Shown: in pieces, positions 5,778 to 8,501 of the stretch | Layout of the letters: every line of letters starts with the position of its first letter | How positions within the stretch are numbered: the first letter of the stretch is position 1 | Notes under the pieces: generated by a model | The model's input: only the letters and a program-made list of their open reading frames with translations | Told to the model about the DNA's origin: nothing | The model's database searches: none | Made by a program: the position numbers and the translations under genes | Source of the DNA: Eggerthellaceae bacterium | Lineage (GTDB): Bacteria > Actinomycetota > Coriobacteriia > Coriobacteriales > Eggerthellaceae | DNA length: 8,501 nt | Assembly (NCBI GenBank): GCA_017960005.1 | Contig: JAGCZM010000054.1 | Coordinates: 1-8,501 of the forward strand | Direction of reading: 5' to 3'

Positions 5778-7106
5778 TTATTTCCCGATACCGCGTATCG
5801 TGCCGGTGTTTTTCCTCAAATCGATGACGCGCTTGGCTTTGCCTTCGCTTCTTTCGATGGTGTGAGGCTCGACGATTCTGATATCGACGGCAATCTGGAG
5901 ATTGCTCTTGAGCTCTGCAGCCAGTTTCTTCTTCAAGCCTTCAAGCTGCCTGATCTCGTCGAACACGAAATCCGGTGCCATCTCGACGGCCAACTCCACG
6001 TAATCCAAAGATCCGCGGGTACCGACGGTGATTTGGTATTGCGTCGCAATGCCGGGCACCTCCGCGATGACCTGTTCGATTTGGCTCGGGAACACATTGA
6101 CGCCGCGGATAATGAGCATGTCGTCGGTCCGGCCGATGATGCGGTCGATTCGACGATGCGTGCGTCCGCATGAACAGGGTTGTGCGATGATGCGGCTGAT
6201 GTCACGGGTGCGATACCTGACCAAAGGCGTGCACTCGCGGGTAAGCGTGGTGATAACCAACTCTCCCCATTCCCCATCGGGCAAAGGCTCCAGGGTATCC
6301 GGGTCGATGATTTCGGGATAGAAATGATCCTCAGCGAAATGCAGGCCTTCCCCGTGCCCGCATTCCATGGCAACGCCGGGTCCCATGATTTCGGAAAGAC
6401 CGTAAACGTCACAATAGCGGATGCCGAGCTTTTGGGCGATTTCGCGGCGCATGCCGTCGCTGGAAGGCTCCGCTCCGAATATACCCGCTTTCAGCTTGAA
6501 ATCCACCGCCGGGTCGTAACCCATCTCGATGGCGGAATCGGCGATAAGAAGCGCGTAGCTGGGCGTACAGGCCAAAAGCTCGACACCCATGTCCTTGATC
6601 ATTTGGATTTGGCGCTTGGTGTTTCCCGAAGATGCGGGAATGACGCAGCAACCGGCGACTTCACCGCCGACATGCGCGCCCAAACCGCCGGTGAACAAAC
6701 CGTAGCCGTATGCGACTTGCATAACGGTGCCCGGACCCAAATCAGCCATTCTGATGCCTCGGGCAAAACACTCGCCCCAACGGGCCAAATCGCCTGCGGT
6801 ATGGCCGACGACGGTCGCTTGACCGGTGGTACCGCTGCTCGCATGAATGCGGGCGACTTTGTCCATGGGAACGGCAAACAACTTATACGGATAAGCATCA
6901 CGCATGTCTTGCTTTACCGTAAAGGGAAACTTGCGCAAATCATCCAAAGACTTCAAATCCTCGGGAACGACACCCGCCCCATTGAAAGCCTTCTTGTAAA
7001 AATCCACATTGTCATAACAGCGCTTGAACGTATCGCGCATACGCAAAAGTTGCAGTTCGCGCAATTGTTCGCGCGGCATGGTTTCAAATTCTTCTTGGAA
7101 AAACAT
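5778..7106 (-). CDS. paaK: Phenylacetate-CoA ligase family (aryl-acid AMP-forming CoA ligase)
   Basis: The 442-residue protein matches PaaK-type adenylate-forming enzymes in length and motifs, which join an aryl-acetic acid to CoA using ATP. Seen are the phosphate loop SSGTTGQATVVGHT (90-103), GIFGAEP (207-213), YGLSE (235-239), RYRTRD (297-302), CSCGRTH (311-317), the hinge region IIGRTDDMLIIRGVNVFP (323-340) and C-terminal ERSEGKAKRVID (418-429). In anaerobes such ligases often work with indolepyruvate ferredoxin oxidoreductase in aromatic amino acid breakdown or synthesis; no oxidoreductase gene is in this window. The start MFFQEEFETMPREQL fits the family's N-terminus; AGGT lies 5 nt before the ATG. 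It is the first gene of a probable operon with the ACT protein and glnN. The true substrate (phenylacetate, indoleacetate, hydroxyphenylacetate or another acid) cannot be read from sequence. Confidence 0.93.
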   Translation of the reverse strand: MFFQEEFETMPREQLRELQLLRMRDTFKRCYDNVDFYKKAFNGAGVVPEDLKSLDDLRKFPFTVKQDMRDAYPYKLFAVPMDKVARIHASSGTTGQATVVGHTAGDLARWGECFARGIRMADLGPGTVMQVAYGYGLFTGGLGAHVGGEVAGCCVIPASSGNTKRQIQMIKDMGVELLACTPSYALLIADSAIEMGYDPAVDFKLKAGIFGAEPSSDGMRREIAQKLGIRYCDVYGLSEIMGPGVAMECGHGEGLHFAEDHFYPEIIDPDTLEPLPDGEWGELVITTLTRECTPLVRYRTRDISRIIAQPCSCGRTHRRIDRIIGRTDDMLIIRGVNVFPSQIEQVIAEVPGIATQYQITVGTRGSLDYVELAVEMAPDFVFDEIRQLEGLKKKLAAELKSNLQIAVDIRIVEPHTIERSEGKAKRVIDLRKNTGTIRGIGK

Positions 7107-7139
7107 TCCTTACCTGCTTTCGAGAAAGATAACTGATGC

Positions 7140-7145
7140 ATTATC
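7140..7145 (-). promoter_or_regulatory. Candidate promoter of the ligase-ACT-glnN operon
   Basis: The minus strand reads TGTGATAAT, an extended -10 form, 33 nt before the ligase ATG. A -35 is weak (GTTTTC at 17 nt). Predicted start near 7133, giving a short leader of about 27 nt. Confidence 0.4.
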
Positions 7146-7176
7146 ACACGTAGGCGTTATCCGAAAACTCAAACCG

Positions 7177-7211
7177 AAAAAAATAATGCATCCGCCCTTG
7201 CGAGCGGATGC
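7177..7211 (-). terminator. Intrinsic terminator after rpsI
   Basis: Perfect 8-bp stem GCATCCGC/GCGGATGC (7188-7195 with 7204-7211), 8-nt loop, followed on the minus strand by ATT, A and seven T. A short T run also follows on the plus strand, so it could work in both directions. Confidence 0.85.
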
Positions 7212-7235
7212 TTTTTGCTTGTCGGATGGTAAATA

Positions 7236-7261
7236 CGTATCGGCCTTTAGACACCGATACG
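7236..7261 (-). other. Second hairpin between rpsI and its terminator
   Basis: Perfect 8-bp stem CGTATCGG/CCGATACG with a 10-nt loop, 20 nt after the rpsI stop. It has no good T run, so it may protect the mRNA end against 3' exonucleases or mark a processing site rather than terminate. Confidence 0.55.
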
Positions 7262-7281
7262 GCATAAACCCAATCGCGAAA

Positions 7282-7674
7282 TTAACGCTTGCTGAACTGC
7301 GGGCGCTTACGGGCCTTCTTCAGGCCGTACTTCTTGCGCTCAACCATACGGGAATCGCGAGTAAGAAATCCTGCCTTCTTAAGCTCGTCGCGATAGTCGC
7401 CTGCTTCAAGCAAAGCACGGGCGATGCCGTGACGAAGGGCACCGACTTGACCCATGACGCCGCCGCCGTCAATGGTGGCAACGACATCGAAATGATCGAC
7501 GGTGTCGGTGACTTTGAAGGGAGCCTTGGCTATGTTGAGCACAACCTCTCTTCCGAAATACTCAACGCCGTCACGGCCGTTGACCGTGAACTTACCGGAA
7601 CCGGGAACAAGACGGACGCGAGCGACGGCGTTCTTTCTGCGGCCTGTACCGTAATACAAAGCTTCGTTTGCCAT
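7282..7674 (-). CDS. rpsI: 30S ribosomal protein S9
   Basis: The 130-residue protein is full length for bacterial S9. Family segments are [17 protein letters not shown] near the N-terminus, [20 protein letters not shown] in the middle and the basic tail [17 protein letters not shown], whose last residues reach the P-site tRNA in the 30S subunit. The ATG lies 2 nt after the rplM stop, and its ribosome binding site (AGGAG) sits inside the last rplM codons, so the two genes are probably translationally coupled, as in most bacteria. Confidence 0.98.
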   Translation of the reverse strand: MANEALYYGTGRRKNAVARVRLVPGSGKFTVNGRDGVEYFGREVVLNIAKAPFKVTDTVDHFDVVATIDGGGVMGQVGALRHGIARALLEAGDYRDELKKAGFLTRDSRMVERKKYGLKKARKRPQFSKR

Positions 7675-7676
7675 AA

Positions 7677-8111
7677 CTACTCTCCTAACTTGATCTCACG
7701 GGGTTTTTGTGCGGCGTGAGGATGATCGGGACCCGCATATACCTTCAGTTTCATGCCCATTTGGCGACCCAAGGTGTTCTTGGGAAGCATGCCTTTGATG
7801 GCGTGCTCCAAAATGCGCTCGGGATGCTTGGCCATAGCCTCCTCGAAAGTCTCTGCCTTCAAACCTCCGGTATAGAGGGTGTGACGGTAGTAGACCTTCT
7901 CGGTTGCCTTTTTGCCGGAAACACGAATCTTGTCCGCATTGACGATGATGACAAAGTCACCCGTATCGACATGCGGGGTATATTGGGGCTTGTGCTTTCC
8001 CCTCAAAATCGTGGCAGCCTCAACGGCAACCTTGCCGAGTACTTGATCGGCGGCGTCGATGAGAATCCACTCACGCTCAACCTCTTGGGGTTTCGCATAA
8101 AACGTTTTCAC
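7677..8111 (-). CDS. rplM: 50S ribosomal protein L13
   Basis: L13 is an early-assembling protein of the 50S subunit. The 144-residue reading shows the family segments [52 protein letters not shown] and [23 protein letters not shown] place the start at GTG (8111-8109), giving [15 protein letters not shown], because a perfect GGAGG (8121-8117) lies 5 nt upstream. The alternative TTG at 8123 would add four residues and put that site inside the coding sequence. It is first in the rplM-rpsI operon, behind a leader of about 180 nt. Confidence 0.97.
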   Translation of the reverse strand: MKTFYAKPQEVEREWILIDAADQVLGKVAVEAATILRGKHKPQYTPHVDTGDFVIIVNADKIRVSGKKATEKVYYRHTLYTGGLKAETFEEAMAKHPERILEHAIKGMLPKNTLGRQMGMKLKVYAGPDHPHAAQKPREIKLGE

Positions 8112-8197
8112 TGTTTCCTCCAATTGCTTTTGACGAAGGGTTTTTCAAAAACCGCTTCGTCGGTGTCTGTTTTCAAAAGTGCATGCCCAAGCGCCAT
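8108..8197 (-). CDS. Possible 29-residue leader ORF overlapping the rplM start
   Basis: ATG at 8197-8195 opens a frame reading [20 protein letters not shown] and ending [13 protein letters not shown] lies 6 nt upstream. Its TGA (8110-8108) overlaps the rplM GTG start (GTGA), a classic layout for translational coupling. The large hairpin at 8132-8161 lies inside it, so ribosomes reading this frame would open the hairpin next to the rplM ribosome binding site. The frame stays open upstream through the whole leader. I recognise no family; it could be chance. Confidence 0.28.
   Translation of the reverse strand: MALGHALLKTDTDEAVFEKPFVKSNWRKQ
8132..8161 (-). promoter_or_regulatory. Near-perfect hairpin just before the rplM ribosome binding site
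   Basis: Minus-strand GACGAAG and CTTCGTC close a 30-nt element whose inner part, GGTTTTTGAAAAACC, is also self-complementary; one C is bulged. It ends 10 nt before GGAGG. There is no T run after it, so it is not a terminator. Its place fits an L13 autoregulatory leader, as known in other bacteria, but I cannot match it to a described family. Confidence 0.6.
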
Positions 8198-8271
8198 CGG
8201 TTTCCTACGCCGATCCGCCGGTGTAAGACTGGACTTCTTTCCTGTGCGGTGCGCCTTGCTATGCGTGTACG

Positions 8272-8291
8272 GGGCTTTTGAAAGCAAGCCC
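8272..8291 (-). promoter_or_regulatory. 5'-end hairpin of the rplM-rpsI transcript
   Basis: GGGCTT and AAGCCC pair across an 8-nt loop, starting at or 1-2 nt before the predicted transcription start. The left arm is part of GGGCTTGC, which also begins the rpsA transcript. Confidence 0.5.
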
Positions 8292-8295
8292 TGAT

Positions 8296-8324
8296 ATTTT
8301 AGTTATGAAATATTCGTTCGTCAA
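8296..8324 (-). promoter_or_regulatory. Promoter of rplM-rpsI
   Basis: TTGACG (8324-8319) and TAAAAT (8301-8296) are separated by exactly 17 nt on the minus strand, a near-consensus housekeeping sigma promoter. The predicted start is near 8289. The segment between -10 and start, ATCAGGG, is followed by CTTGC. Confidence 0.75.
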
Positions 8325-8370
8325 TGAGTAAAACGCCCCTCCCGGATATCTTTCGCCGTGGGTATGAGCG

Positions 8371-8376
8371 TACAAT
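8371..8376 (+). promoter_or_regulatory. Candidate -10 for the AIM24-family gene
   Basis: TACAAT lies 41 nt before the ATG on the plus strand; no convincing -35 is seen at the right distance. It would fire away from the rplM promoter 50 nt to its left. Confidence 0.3.
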
Positions 8377-8417
8377 TTCAGGCAGGTTATTCTCGTATTG
8401 ACTCAAAAGGAGGACAT

Positions 8418-8501
8418 ATGCAATACGAACTCATCGGCGGCAGCTTCCCCGTTGTCCAATGCACCTTGCAACCCGGTGAATCCATAAAGGCCGAGGGTGG
8501 C
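8418..8501 (+). CDS. AIM24/TIGR00266 family protein (3' end off window)
   Basis: Only the first 28 residues are visible. They begin MQYELIGGSFPVVQCTLQPGE, followed by SIKAEGG, and match the usual opening of the AIM24/TIGR00266 family (MxYEIxGGxxPVVxxxLxxGExxxxExG), bacterial relatives of yeast mitochondrial Aim24 whose role is unclear. The ATG has a strong site, AGGAGG, 4 nt upstream. It is the only gene here on the plus strand, divergent from rplM and not obviously linked to it in function. Confidence 0.75.
   Translation, partial: MQYELIGGSFPVVQCTLQPGESIKAEGG

Noticed and set aside
3200..7106. A pathway making phenylacetylglutamine from arylacetyl-CoA and glutamine
   Set aside because: Ligase and glutamine synthetase would supply both parts, but no N-acyltransferase is present in the window.
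6180..7136. 318-codon plus-strand open frame opposite the aryl-CoA ligase
   Set aside because: Antisense shadow; its residues follow from the ligase codons in reverse.
8112..8123. TTG at 8123 as the rplM start
   Set aside because: It would place the perfect GGAGG inside the gene; GTG at 8111 has that site at 5 nt and gives the usual L13 N-terminus.

Overview
The window looks like core chromosome from a mid-GC, anaerobic actinobacterium, most likely a member of the Coriobacteriia. The reasons are a four-domain ribosomal protein S1 of actinobacterial type with an Ala/Glu/Lys-rich tail, a type III glutamine synthetase, a phenylacetate-CoA ligase paired with an ACT-domain protein (typical of anaerobic amino acid users), and a bacterial acyl-ACP thioesterase. 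The lineage is inferred from protein character, not from a search.

Almost everything reads on the minus strand, so the order below is that of transcription, from right to left. (1) rplM-rpsI (L13 and S9), from a near-consensus promoter at 8296-8324, with a structured leader of about 180 nt, closed by two hairpins after rpsI. (2) An aryl-CoA ligase (paaK type), a tandem-ACT protein and type III glutamine synthetase (glnN), spaced 16 and 42 nt apart, probably one operon closed by a terminator at 3144-3172. (3) rpsA (S1), alone, again with a leader of about 180 nt, closed by a terminator at 1521-1564. (4) An acyl-ACP thioesterase with its own promoter and terminator. (5) A flavodoxin-like protein running off the left edge, interrupted by a charged helix and a Glu-Pro dipeptide run. 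At the right edge a divergent plus-strand gene of the AIM24/TIGR00266 family begins.

The gene content is mostly housekeeping: translation (L13, S9, S1), nitrogen assimilation (GlnN), aryl-acid activation probably linked to aromatic amino acid metabolism (PaaK and ACT), and lipid supply (thioesterase). I see no mobile element, CRISPR array, tRNA or rRNA.

The less ordinary signals are in the leaders. The rplM and rpsA promoters carry the identical octamer GGGCTTGC exactly 4 nt after the -10 hexamer, each octamer forms the 5' arm of a hairpin, and each leader holds a small open frame that stops at or just before the ribosomal protein start codon. These may be parts of a shared control scheme for ribosomal protein genes; that is inference from two examples. 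Other points are the (Glu-Pro)9 insertion in the flavodoxin-like protein, a possible attenuator/SD switch before rpsA, a non-canonical catalytic motif in the thioesterase, and the linkage of GlnN to the aryl-CoA ligase.
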